In this document: positions 26,043 through 34,071 of the stretch, piece by piece
How positions within the stretch are numbered: the stretch's first letter is position 1
Layout: each line of letters begins with the position of its first letter
Source of the DNA: CAYZJV01 sp049310885
GTDB taxonomy: Bacteria > Spirochaetota > Spirochaetia > Sphaerochaetales > Sphaerochaetaceae
DNA length: 64,000 nt
Assembly (NCBI RefSeq): GCF_049310885.1
Contig: NZ_JBMDYO010000008.1
Span: 1 to 64,000 of the forward strand
Reading direction: 5' to 3'
The notes under the pieces: model-generated
Told to the model about the DNA's origin: nothing
Databases searched by the model: none
Seen by the model: only the letters and a program-made list of their open reading frames with translations
Position numbers and translations under genes: made by a program

Positions 26043-26080
26043 TTAGTACCTCCTATGGTATATACTACATATGATACTGT

Positions 26081-26110
26081 TTGTGTAATCGTTTACATTG
26101 ATCATAGTAT
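26081..26110 (+). promoter_or_regulatory. fucU promoter with LacI/cre-like operator
   Basis: TTGTGT (26081-26086), 18 bases, TAGTAT (26105-26110) on the plus strand. TGTAATCGTTTACA (26084-26097) lies over the -35 box and spacer. It has the central CG and matches the cre pattern TGWAANCGNTNWCA at every fixed position, so a LacI/GalR-family repressor probably binds it. It would control fucU and, by position, the divergent fucI. Confidence 0.6.
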
Positions 26111-26168
26111 CGCATGGACAAATGAATAACGCAATCATTTTTTCCACCACTTGGTGAAGGAGGATCCT

Positions 26169-26597
26169 ATGTTGAAGAATGTTCCGGCTCTTTTGAGTCC
26201 TGAGTTGCTGAAGATTATCATGGAGATGGGTCATGGTGATGAATTGGTAATTGGGGATGGTAATTTCCCAGCTGCATCTTGTGCACAGAGACTAATCCGT
26301 CTTGATGGTCTGGGAGTTCCTGAAATCCTCGAGTCTTTGTTGAAACTCTTTCCACTCGATTCATTCGAGAAGAATGCTTTCTTGATGGAAAAGGTACCTG
26401 GCGATACGGTTGAGACTCCAATCTGGAAAACATACGAGAAGATTGCAGAGGCAGGAGATCCAAATTTTAAGGGTTTTTCACAGATTGAGCGATTCGCATT
26501 CTATGAGAGGGCAAAGAAAGCCTATGCCATCATCGCAACTAGCGAACAATCCCTCTATGCAAATATCATACTGAAGAAGGGTGTCGTGGTTTCCTGA
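26169..26597 (+). CDS. fucU: L-fucose mutarotase
   Basis: A 142-residue RbsD/FucU-family protein that interconverts the alpha and beta anomers of L-fucose, speeding entry to the isomerase. Features are LLSPELLKIIMEMGHGDELVIGDGNFPA with the catalytic His of HGD near residue 22, ERFAFYERAKKAYAIIATSE, and the C-terminal YANIILKKGVV. AAGGAGGAT fixes the ATG at 26169 over an in-frame TTG upstream. It is divergent from fucI rather than in one operon with it. Its stop is 5 bases from the end of the convergent acyl-CoA synthetase gene. Confidence 0.93.
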   Translation: MLKNVPALLSPELLKIIMEMGHGDELVIGDGNFPAASCAQRLIRLDGLGVPEILESLLKLFPLDSFEKNAFLMEKVPGDTVETPIWKTYEKIAEAGDPNFKGFSQIERFAFYERAKKAYAIIATSEQSLYANIILKKGVVVS

Positions 26598-26602
26598 AAA
26601 CC

Positions 26603-28360
26603 TCAATTTCCTCTAAGTCGATCAAGCGTTCTTGAGACCTTTCCTCTCTGAATTTTCTTCGTACTGGTCATAGCCATCGGCTTGTCCAGTACGGTCACCT
26701 TTGAAATCTTTTTATAGGAAATGAGTTTCTTATTCACTTCGGTTACAATCTTGTCGATATCTTCCCTTATGGTCATCCCATTAGTATCCGTATCCATTTT
26801 TCCATAGTGATCTTTATTGGGATAGATCAAGGCTTCGATTCCTTCGGCACGAGCCGATCTATTGGCGACATACCCGCGTATCATGACCTGTTCTACCTGA
26901 TTGTAGAGTTGGAACATATCCTCGATTTCTTCCGGGTATACATTCTTTCCCCCTTCGGTCACGATCATATTCTTTGCTCGCCCTTTCAGATACAGATATT
27001 TTTCCTTATCGAGAGATCCTAGATCGCCTGTTTTCAGAAATCCATCCTCAGTAAATAATTCGGCAGTATTTTCAGGGTCATTGAAATATCCTTTACATAT
27101 ATTGGGACCTTTGACCTGAACTTCACCAACACCTAGCAAATCAGGATCGGCGATTCTCATATCGACTAAGGGAAATACCTTTCCTACCGACGTTACTTTG
27201 AACCGGCTGATCGGATTGAGTGTTAAGATCGGTGCAGCTTCAGTCAGTCCATAACCTTGGATGAAATCAAGCCCGAGCTGTTGAAATTGTTGGAAAGTCT
27301 TGGGCGAAAGAGGACCTCCTCCACAGATGCACAATTTATTGTCCACCATTCCGATCCCATCCAAAAGTTGGTGGAACCAGAGCCTCCCGGGATTAACATG
27401 GAAAACTCTTCTAGCGATTCCATTGATCCACATGAGAGTTCGGATAAGGATATATGTAGCAAGACCCTTCTCACGAACCTTTTTCATAAGGCCTGCCAAG
27501 AATTTATTGTAGAGTAGGGGAATCGCAAGAAAGAGTGTTACCTTACCCCTACGCATTTCGTTCAGTACCCTAGATACAACTATACCTTGGCCAAACAACA
27601 ATTCACACCCATGCATAAGCGATTCCAAGAAGACAGCAGTCATGGTATACGAGTGGTGCAATGGTAGTAGTGCGTAAAAGACATCCTCTTCAGTAATAGC
27701 TAGGAACTGAGGGTCTCCTGCTTGGTATAGATCACTAACGAAATTCCTATGTGTAAGTACGACACCCTTTTCATTTCCAGTAGTACCACTTGTAAATAAT
27801 ATGGCAGCGATATCATTCTCGTCCGGTAACGGATTCAGCTGACTTAGATCAGCATTTTCGGGTATTGCACTTATCGGCATTCCAAGAGTGTCATTCTCAA
27901 CTCCATCTAACGATAATACGATTTGCAAAGATGTGAACCATGATGAATCTGAAAGCTTTTTCAAAATATCATTGTCTGCACATATGGCCCTTGCTCCACT
28001 GAATCGGCTGAGCGCATCGACCCTGTCTAGCGGCATCTGATTATCGAGTGGGACGACAACTGCAGAGGCATACATGATACCGAGGTAGGCTATAGCCCAT
28101 TCGGGAGAATTCTTGCCATTTAGGACAACCTTATCGCCTTTTCCAATACCTTTTGATCTTAAATATTGTGCAGTTCCGATAATCTTTCGATAGATTTCCG
28201 TGTATGTAGATTCTTGTTTTTCATTTCCTTTTATCGTTGAGAAGGCTACACGATCGCCGAATTTTTCTAGGGTGATATGTAGCATCTGAGGAATGGAAGG
28301 CCACTCTCCCTCAAATAGTCGCCCCCTATAATTGTCTAGCTCATCCCACGAATGGACCAT
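26603..28360 (-). CDS. AMP-dependent acyl-CoA synthetase (FadD-like)
   Basis: A 585-residue adenylate-forming enzyme. The AMP-binding signature ILFTSGTTGNEKGVVLTH is at 187-204, followed by FIQGYGLTEAAPILTLN, DGFLKTGDLGSLD and the hinge region LYLKGRAKNMIVTEGGKNVYPEEIE. The C-terminal domain carries the catalytic Lys region MTSTKKIQRGK. Long-chain fatty acids are the likely substrates by family. AAGGAG precedes the ATG. It has no partner enzyme nearby; its likely regulator is the Rrf2 protein encoded upstream, with an 8-7-8 palindrome between them. Confidence 0.9.
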   Translation of the reverse strand: MVHSWDELDNYRGRLFEGEWPSIPQMLHITLEKFGDRVAFSTIKGNEKQESTYTEIYRKIIGTAQYLRSKGIGKGDKVVLNGKNSPEWAIAYLGIMYASAVVVPLDNQMPLDRVDALSRFSGARAICADNDILKKLSDSSWFTSLQIVLSLDGVENDTLGMPISAIPENADLSQLNPLPDENDIAAILFTSGTTGNEKGVVLTHRNFVSDLYQAGDPQFLAITEEDVFYALLPLHHSYTMTAVFLESLMHGCELLFGQGIVVSRVLNEMRRGKVTLFLAIPLLYNKFLAGLMKKVREKGLATYILIRTLMWINGIARRVFHVNPGRLWFHQLLDGIGMVDNKLCICGGGPLSPKTFQQFQQLGLDFIQGYGLTEAAPILTLNPISRFKVTSVGKVFPLVDMRIADPDLLGVGEVQVKGPNICKGYFNDPENTAELFTEDGFLKTGDLGSLDKEKYLYLKGRAKNMIVTEGGKNVYPEEIEDMFQLYNQVEQVMIRGYVANRSARAEGIEALIYPNKDHYGKMDTDTNGMTIREDIDKIVTEVNKKLISYKKISKVTVLDKPMAMTSTKKIQRGKVSRTLDRLRGN

Positions 28361-28486
28361 GAAGAATCTCCTTCTTTTACCCGTTTGGTTATATATAACT
28401 ATACGGGCATCATAGTAGTATCTTCATCTATGTTGCTTCAATTAAAATGAAATGTCAATTAATTATCCAACAATAAATAATGAGCC

Positions 28487-28509
28487 ATAGTATATGTTAA
28501 CTATACTAT
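28487..28509. promoter_or_regulatory. Palindrome between the Rrf2 gene and the acyl-CoA synthetase
   Basis: ATAGTATA (28487-28494) and TATACTAT (28502-28509) are perfect 8-base arms around TGTTAAC. It covers the Rrf2 stop codon and lies upstream of candidate promoters for the synthetase (a TTGACA near 28455-28460 and TTGAAG, 18 bases, TACTAT further on, minus strand). The ACTATAC core also occurs at the Rrf2 promoter. Confidence 0.5.
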
Positions 28510-28937
28510 AGCCACATCCCAAATTGAGGTTTTTCGGCATGATCGAGAAGATCTTGCAAGCTTATGGAATCGACCACTGAATTAATGGCTTTTTCCAAGG
28601 CTTTCCATAAGGGAAGAGTGTCGCACTCTCCCGTTCTAGAACAGTCATCTGTTCCGTCTTCTAGACAAGGTACAGGGGCGAGACTACCCTCCATTACCCG
28701 AAGCACCATTCCACAGGTTATTTTTTCAGCAGGTAAGGTGAGGCTGTATCCACCTTGGGGACCACGAACACTCTTGGCATAGCCTGAGCGGACAAGTTGG
28801 ATAATAATCTGTTCGAGATACTTGTGGCTAATCTGTTGCCTTTCAGCAATCTCGCGGATCGAGACATTCTGATTTGGATTCCTTGCAAGTTCCAGCATCA
28901 ATCGCAAAGCATATCGACCTTTTGTTGAAATACGCAT
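28506..28937 (-). CDS. Rrf2-family regulator with three cysteines
   Basis: A 143-residue Rrf2 (IscR/CymR/NsrR) regulator. It has the winged helix (STKGRYALRLMLELA, REIAERQQISHKYLEQII), the wing VRGPQGGYSL, and C91, C99 and C105 spaced C-x7-C-x5-C. IscR and NsrR use three cysteines in this place to hold an iron-sulfur cluster, with C-x5-C-x5/7-C spacing, so cluster sensing is likely. It precedes the acyl-CoA synthetase on the same strand. GGAGG is upstream of the ATG. A palindrome at its promoter suggests autoregulation. Confidence 0.9.
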   Translation of the reverse strand: MRISTKGRYALRLMLELARNPNQNVSIREIAERQQISHKYLEQIIIQLVRSGYAKSVRGPQGGYSLTLPAEKITCGMVLRVMEGSLAPVPCLEDGTDDCSRTGECDTLPLWKALEKAINSVVDSISLQDLLDHAEKPQFGMWL

Positions 28938-28959
28938 GTATGCCTCCTGCTTTCAGGAT

Positions 28960-28987
28960 ACTATACTCTGCCTATAGGAACAATAGG
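28960..28987 (-). promoter_or_regulatory. Rrf2 gene promoter with candidate operator
   Basis: TATAGT on the minus strand (28960-28965) is a good -10 box. The -35 zone has no TTGACA match and is instead occupied by an inverted repeat CCTAT/ATAGG (28971-28975 and 28983-28987, 7-base gap), which could be the Rrf2 site. Confidence 0.45.
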
Positions 28988-28990
28988 GAT

Positions 28991-29021
28991 AAAAAAGGAC
29001 ACCCGAGATTTTCGGGTGTCC
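28991..29021 (-). terminator. Terminator of xylA
   Basis: GGACACCCGA and TCGGGTGTCC form a perfect 10-base stem with a 5-base loop, followed on the minus strand by TTTTTTA. It is 19 bases after the xylA stop and ends the xylBA transcript before the Rrf2 promoter. Confidence 0.92.
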
Positions 29022-29040
29022 ATTCACCTATTGAAGATTT

Positions 29041-30375
29041 TTAGCGGTTGAACAAATACTGGTTCACAAGATTATTCAACATTTCCTGCTTTCCACTAAT
29101 GTCTTTTGGATCAGCTTTTTTACCGATTTCGGCAAGTTTCTCAAGTGAAATCTTTCCATCTTCGAATGCTTTTCCATCTCCAGAATTAAACGATTTGTAA
29201 CGATCGGCTTTGAAAGTTTCAATCTTTCCGTCATCGATGATTCTTGCAGCAGTCTCCAATCCAAGAGCAAAAGCATCCATTCCTCCGATATGCGAAATGA
29301 AGAGGTCCTCTAAATCGGTAGAGTTTCTGCGTCTCTTTGCGTCGAAGTTGAGTCCTCCCGAATGCAAGCCGCCATTCTTGAGAATAATTAGCATAGCCTC
29401 AGTAGTCTCATACACATTTGTAGGGAATTCATCAGTATCCCAACCATTTTGTGCATCACCTTGGTTTGCATCAACGCTTCCAAGCATTCCGTGGTCAACA
29501 CAGACTTGTAGATCATGGGCAAAGGAGTGTCCTGCCAACGTAGCGTGATTGTTTTCGATATTGCATTTAAAATCATTTTCGAGACCTTGGTCTTTGATGA
29601 AAGCGATTGCAGTAGCAGCATCGTAATCATATTGATGTTTAGAGGGTTCCATTGGTTTTGGCTCGATGTAGAATGTGCCCGTAAACCCGATCTTGCGGCC
29701 ATAATCACGTGCCATCCTGAAGAAGGTTCCCAAATGGTCCTGTTCTCGTTTCGTGTCTGTATTCCACAGTGTCATGTATCCCTCACGACCACCCCAGAAG
29801 GTGTAGCCAAGTCCACCAAGTGATACATTGACATCCAAACTTGTCTTGACTTGGAGAGCAGCTCTTCCAACAACCGGGAAGTCGGGGTTTGAAGCTGCTC
29901 CATTCATGTAGCGTGGATGGCTAAAGAGGTTCGAAGTGTTCCAGAGAAGTTTGACTCCAGTCTGATCCTGCAATTTCTTCAGGTATGCAGCAACTTCAAT
30001 ATAATTTGCTTCATATTCAGCAGCAGTCTCTCCTTCAGGCGATGCGTCGATATCATGGAATGCGTAGAAAGGAGCTCCTATTTTGGTGAAAAACTCAAAT
30101 GCAGCCTCAGCTTTTTTCTTAGCCGCGACCATAGGATCTGAATCGTTCCAAGGGAAGTGCATGGTTGCTTTTCCGAAAGGATCGGTACCGTCTGCACAAA
30201 AAGAGTGCCAATAGGCTATGGAAAAACGTAAATGGTCCTCCATGGATTTTCCAGCTACGATTTTCTTTGGATCATAAAATTTGAATGCGAGAGGATTATC
30301 CGATGCGGGGCCCTCATAGGAAATTTTTCCTATTCCCTTAAAAAACTCCTGATTGCCGATAAAGATATCACTCAT
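29041..30375 (-). CDS. xylA: Xylose isomerase
   Basis: A 444-residue class II xylose isomerase converting D-xylose to D-xylulose. It shows the catalytic His/Asp region FYAFHDIDASPEG (near 100), KLLWNTSNLFSHPRYMNGA, the metal-site FYIEPKPMEPSKHQYD and NIENNHATLAGHSFAHDLQ. Length and the PSKHQYDYD motif are as in the long-form enzymes of Firmicutes, Bacteroides and Thermotoga. AAGGAGG precedes the ATG. It follows xylB by 32 bases and ends at a strong terminator. The AraC-type gene upstream of xylB is the likely regulator. Confidence 0.96.
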   Translation of the reverse strand: MSDIFIGNQEFFKGIGKISYEGPASDNPLAFKFYDPKKIVAGKSMEDHLRFSIAYWHSFCADGTDPFGKATMHFPWNDSDPMVAAKKKAEAAFEFFTKIGAPFYAFHDIDASPEGETAAEYEANYIEVAAYLKKLQDQTGVKLLWNTSNLFSHPRYMNGAASNPDFPVVGRAALQVKTSLDVNVSLGGLGYTFWGGREGYMTLWNTDTKREQDHLGTFFRMARDYGRKIGFTGTFYIEPKPMEPSKHQYDYDAATAIAFIKDQGLENDFKCNIENNHATLAGHSFAHDLQVCVDHGMLGSVDANQGDAQNGWDTDEFPTNVYETTEAMLIILKNGGLHSGGLNFDAKRRRNSTDLEDLFISHIGGMDAFALGLETAARIIDDGKIETFKADRYKSFNSGDGKAFEDGKISLEKLAEIGKKADPKDISGKQEMLNNLVNQYLFNR

Positions 30376-30407
30376 AAATTCCTCCTTGTGGAATGTCTAG
30401 ACAACCG

Positions 30408-31901
30408 TCAACTGAAGATGGGTTCAACGGTAGATACATACTTTTTATAGTTTTCGTACGATTTGGCATAAGCTCTCACTGCTTCGTTATTCGGAGTACA
30501 ACCAGCACTGCGGTCCAAGATCACATGGTCAGCAACAATCGCTTCAATTGTGGTAGGTCTGCCCTCAGTATGCTCGAGACACCAGAGTGCTTGCAATGCT
30601 CCACCAAATGCGGCAGCTTCGGTAATAGTAGGAACGACAACCGGCAAATCACATACATCGGCTACCATTTGCCTCCAGACCGGTGATTTGGCTCCTCCAC
30701 CAATCAATCTGATCTCCTTAGCTTCATACCCAAGTTCCTTGAAAGAATCCAATCCGATCTTCAAGCCATATATTGCCGATTCAAGGGCTGCGCGACTAAT
30801 ATTTCGTTCAGTCATATTGTGGAGATCGAATCCAACAAGACATCCCTTTCCATGGGGATAATTTGGTGTCCGTTCTCCATTGAAATAAGGAAGCATGATA
30901 ACCCCTTCAGCACCTATTGGAGCTTGATGAGCCTCCTTGTCGAATTCCACAACACCCTTCTCAAACAATTTTCTCGTTACCTCGCTTGCAACGGTGCAAT
31001 TCATTGTGCAAAGAAGCGGCAACCAGATGCCAGTAGAACTACAGAAAGCAGCTAGAAGACCCGCTGGGTCAATAATGGGTTTATTCGATGCTCCAAAAAT
31101 TGTCCCGCTGGTACCAAGACTCATAGTGAGTGTTCCATCGGTTACCGTTCCAGTGCCTATAGCACCCATCATATTATCGCCACCCCCAGAAGACACGGGG
31201 ATTCCGGCAGGTATACCCAATACTTTAGCAGCTTGTAGTGTTACTTTCCCTGAAGGCATGTGTGCTTCGATGAGTCGGGGGAGCAGTTTTTCAACATCTC
31301 TGTCGTTATCGATACAAGCAAGCATTCGCTTGGACCAGGAGCGAGTCCGGATATCGAGCAAAGCTGTACCGGATGCATCGCCATATTCCATAGTAGTCTC
31401 GCCGGTAAGCCAGAAGTTGATATAGTCATGAGGAAGAAGAATGGTGGCCAGTTTCTTATAGAGTTCTGCTTCATTTCGTTTAAACCAAAGAATTTTTGGA
31501 GCTGTATAGCCAGGGAGAATTAAATTGCCCTCTTTTTCCAAAAGGGAAGGCTTTCCTCCAGCACATTCAGTTATAAGATCGCACTCTTCGGTTGTCGATG
31601 TGTCGTTCCACAACTTAACTGGATAGAGGACATTCCCTTCTGCATCCAGGGGGACGAATCCATGTTGCTGTCCACTGACTCCAATTGCTGCGATCTTTTC
31701 CTTTAACTTGGGGTCGATGGACGAAAAACAACTCTTCATCGCAGTAATCCACCACTCGGCTCTCTGTTCACGTGAACCGTCATCCCGGCTGATAAGCTCA
31801 TGGGGTGCTTGGCTGGTGGCTAATATCTTTCTTGCTTCACTGTCGTAGCAAATGACCTTGGTACTTTGGGTTCCTACATCTATCCCTGCGACTATCGGCA
31901 T
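30408..31901 (-). CDS. xylB: Xylulokinase
   Basis: A 497-residue FGGY-family sugar kinase that phosphorylates D-xylulose. It has the N-terminal phosphate loop GIDVGTQSTKVICYD, GVSGQQHGFVPLD, the FGGY region GEGVIMLPYFNGERTPNYP, and the C-terminal ATP-binding IRLIGGGAKSPVWRQMVADVCDLPV. TTGGAGG precedes the ATG. It is first in the xylBA operon and divergent from the AraC-type regulator. No xylose transporter is in the window. Confidence 0.94.
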   Translation of the reverse strand: MPIVAGIDVGTQSTKVICYDSEARKILATSQAPHELISRDDGSREQRAEWWITAMKSCFSSIDPKLKEKIAAIGVSGQQHGFVPLDAEGNVLYPVKLWNDTSTTEECDLITECAGGKPSLLEKEGNLILPGYTAPKILWFKRNEAELYKKLATILLPHDYINFWLTGETTMEYGDASGTALLDIRTRSWSKRMLACIDNDRDVEKLLPRLIEAHMPSGKVTLQAAKVLGIPAGIPVSSGGGDNMMGAIGTGTVTDGTLTMSLGTSGTIFGASNKPIIDPAGLLAAFCSSTGIWLPLLCTMNCTVASEVTRKLFEKGVVEFDKEAHQAPIGAEGVIMLPYFNGERTPNYPHGKGCLVGFDLHNMTERNISRAALESAIYGLKIGLDSFKELGYEAKEIRLIGGGAKSPVWRQMVADVCDLPVVVPTITEAAAFGGALQALWCLEHTEGRPTTIEAIVADHVILDRSAGCTPNNEAVRAYAKSYENYKKYVSTVEPIFS

Positions 31902-31941
31902 ATCAATTCCTCCAACAAAGATTCTCTGGTCTATATATATT

Positions 31942-31972
31942 CTATGTATACGTAGTGATTTTGAATAGACAA
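31942..31972 (-). promoter_or_regulatory. xylB promoter with near-palindrome
   Basis: On the minus strand TTGTCT (31967-31972), 16 bases, TATACA (31945-31950). A 14-base near-palindrome CTATGTATACGTAG (31942-31955, one mismatched pair) covers the -10 box and may be the operator. Confidence 0.45.
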
Positions 31973-32001
31973 AATTGTACAGGCATGTATATTATTGACA
32001 T

Positions 32002-32823
32002 ATGGATATCAATGACGCTGTATTTGTATATCAGATGAAGAATAGGAATGAGTTACGATGGCATGGGAGGACTCACTCCCATAACGACAGGGAGTTCGAG
32101 ATCCATTATTTCTTAGGTGGCGATGGTGAATTCATTAATGGAAAGACCTCCTATACCATCAGTCCCGGAGCATTGTTTGTCAGTACTCCCCACACCGTCC
32201 ATACGATCCATGCCCATGCTCAGGATCCTGTCACATATTACGCAATCCTAGTAAGGCTAGATAACGATGAGGAAACCTTGTCACTCATGCTTTCCCAACA
32301 AGAAAAGCATTCTCCATTCCATATTGGAACCAACTACCGGTTTTTTTTCGAAGAAGTTAAAGAGAAAGGGTTGTCCTCTTCATTGCATAGGAGACAATCT
32401 GCTTGTCACCAGATGTGTTCTCTCTTGTACCTCCTTGAGGAGGGTGCAGAGGGTTTGGGTAATGACAATGAAAGCCGTCACCTTGAAAGAGCGCTTAGGA
32501 TCATGCAGAAGAATGTGATGGGTACGCTTACACTCGGAGAACTTTCCAATGAATTACATCTTACGGAATCATATTTTATCCGGCTCTTCTCGAGACGCAT
32601 GAGACAGACTCCTATGAAATACTACATGAAACTGAAGATTGAGGCAGCAAGTGCCTTGCTGACCTGTACCGAACTTTCGGTTAAGGAAATAGCCGCCAAG
32701 CTGGGCTTTTCCAGTGAGTTTCACTTCAGTAAGCAATTCAAGTTGAAGACTGGTATGGCTCCAACGTATTATCGAAGAAATTACCTTCAGATGCTAGGTT
32801 CTGATACGCTAGAAAAACAATAA
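32002..32823 (+). CDS. AraC-family regulator, probable xylose regulator
   Basis: A 273-residue regulator with an N-terminal cupin-like sensor (HSHNDREFEIHYFLGGDGEF, ISPGALFVSTPHTVHTIH) and a C-terminal pair of AraC helix-turn-helix units (LGELSNELHLTESYFIRLFSR and VKEIAAKLGFSSEFHFSKQFK). It is divergent from xylB across 100 bases, which makes xylBA its most likely target. The ATG lacks a ribosome site, and a TATATT box lies about 8 bases upstream, so the message may be leaderless. Its 3' end overlaps lrgB on the other strand by 15 bases. Confidence 0.88.
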   Translation: MDINDAVFVYQMKNRNELRWHGRTHSHNDREFEIHYFLGGDGEFINGKTSYTISPGALFVSTPHTVHTIHAHAQDPVTYYAILVRLDNDEETLSLMLSQQEKHSPFHIGTNYRFFFEEVKEKGLSSSLHRRQSACHQMCSLLYLLEEGAEGLGNDNESRHLERALRIMQKNVMGTLTLGELSNELHLTESYFIRLFSRRMRQTPMKYYMKLKIEAASALLTCTELSVKEIAAKLGFSSEFHFSKQFKLKTGMAPTYYRRNYLQMLGSDTLEKQ

Positions 32824-33492
32824 AACCATTACTACAGTTGCAAGACCGGTAGTGAAGAGAGCTATGCTGCTAATTGCTCCCTGCACCGGTCCCATTTCCA
32901 TTGCCCTTGCGGTTCCAATTACATGGCTGGAGGTTCCCATAGCGATTCCCTGGAGGGTAGGGTCCTCTATATGCAACAATTTTAAAAACAACGGTCCTAT
33001 GAGCACTCCGCTGATCCCAGTTACCATGACTGCCAATATCGCAAGAGAGATGTCACCTGAAACAATCTTGGAGAGGTCTATCGCAATGGCGGTAGTCACC
33101 GATTTTGAAACGAGGGAACGGAGCAAGACCAAATCCAGCCCCAGAAGTCTACCAAGTATGGTTACCGATGAGATAGAAACTCCTGCGCCAACGGTACACC
33201 CGATAATTATAGGTAATAGGTGCCTTTTCAGATGGGTGACATTCTCATATACCATAACAGCCAACGATATGGTTGCAGGAAGGATAAGCATCATCAATAA
33301 CTGGCCACCTATCTGGTAATGGCTGATGGGTATCCCAAATGCTTTAAGGAACACGATACAGGCAATCGCTGCAATAATTATTGGATTAGCAGCTGGTGAA
33401 CCGATCTTTCGAGCAATGGCTAGCGCAAGGATATAGCTGGCCAGTGTTAAGGTGATACCAAAAATTGGGGTAGTTAGCACAGATTCAAACAT
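32809..33492 (-). CDS. lrgB: LrgB/CidB-family membrane protein
   Basis: A 227-residue membrane protein of the LrgB family with about six or seven hydrophobic segments and the family-typical LRSLVSKSVTTAIAIDLS and GTSSHVIGTARAMEMGPVQGAISS. LrgAB-type pairs act as holin/antiholin-like or small-acid (pyruvate, glycolate) transport systems; the latter would fit the sugar-rich setting. The ATG at 33492 is preferred to a GTG four codons earlier because GAGGA is well spaced. It overlaps lrgA by 8 bases. The gene end overlaps the convergent AraC-type gene. Confidence 0.9.
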   Translation of the reverse strand: MFESVLTTPIFGITLTLASYILALAIARKIGSPAANPIIIAAIACIVFLKAFGIPISHYQIGGQLLMMLILPATISLAVMVYENVTHLKRHLLPIIIGCTVGAGVSISSVTILGRLLGLDLVLLRSLVSKSVTTAIAIDLSKIVSGDISLAILAVMVTGISGVLIGPLFLKLLHIEDPTLQGIAMGTSSHVIGTARAMEMGPVQGAISSIALFTTGLATVVMVLLFF

Positions 33493-33868
33493 AGCTATCC
33501 TCACTCTTGCGATACTTGTCTTGTAATCGCATGACGAATTTAGCTGCTGCGAGTGAACTGAGGAAAGTGAGAATCGTACTTACAACACAGATCCCGACAA
33601 ATAGGAGAGCTTGGTTGCCTAGCAACTGGTATCGTTCTGCAATCTCAACGACAGGTGGTATGAAGAGTACGCCCATATTCGCAAGAAAAAAGTGGCCTAC
33701 TTTTCCAATCTGTTGCAAACGTACGAATTTGAAGACCAATAATAGTAACAACAAGAGCATGCCGATGATACTGGGGGGTATGGATAGGGGGACTATTCTG
33801 GAGAGCGCGGTTCCCACCAATCCGACAAGACTCAATATAAATAGTTGGAATACGATACTGGTTTTCAC
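33485..33868 (-). CDS. lrgA: LrgA/CidA-family membrane protein
   Basis: A small 127-residue membrane protein with about four hydrophobic segments and the LrgA signature LSIPPSIIGMLLLLLLL (near residues 27-45), then GVLFIPPVVEIAE. It pairs with LrgB. The start is set at a GTG (33868), because it gives the usual length and the VKTSIVFQLF opening. A GGGAG lies about 12 bases upstream, rather far. An in-frame TTG at 33919 would add 17 polar residues. Confidence 0.85.
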   Translation of the reverse strand: MKTSIVFQLFILSLVGLVGTALSRIVPLSIPPSIIGMLLLLLLLVFKFVRLQQIGKVGHFFLANMGVLFIPPVVEIAERYQLLGNQALLFVGICVVSTILTFLSSLAAAKFVMRLQDKYRKSEDSYV

Positions 33869-33992
33869 TGAATAGCAAATCTCCCTTTCGATTGTTGAAA
33901 GGCACTGTACCTTCTGCAAGTGGTTTTTTCAACCTCATGCTGCTACATCTTGTTCCATTTCGCAATAGGAGAGTGGTTATCAAAAAATATTG

Positions 33993-34046
33993 TTTCGAAA
34001 ATGCTTGATTTCGAAAGAGAAAGGTAATAGAATCGAAAGTGAAAAG
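33993..34046 (+). promoter_or_regulatory. DeoR gene promoter with repeated TTTCGAAA/GAAA boxes
   Basis: TTGATT (34005-34010), 17 bases, TAGAAT (34028-34033) is a good promoter. TTTCGAAA occurs twice, at 33993-34000 and 34009-34016, 16 bases apart and flanking the -35 box. TCGAAAGTGAAAAG follows the -10 box (34033-34046). Phased GAAA repeats are typical targets of DeoR-family regulators, so autoregulation of the 34072-45385 operon is likely. Confidence 0.65.
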
Positions 34047-34071
34047 AAAAACTTAAGTAAGGTGGTGATTT

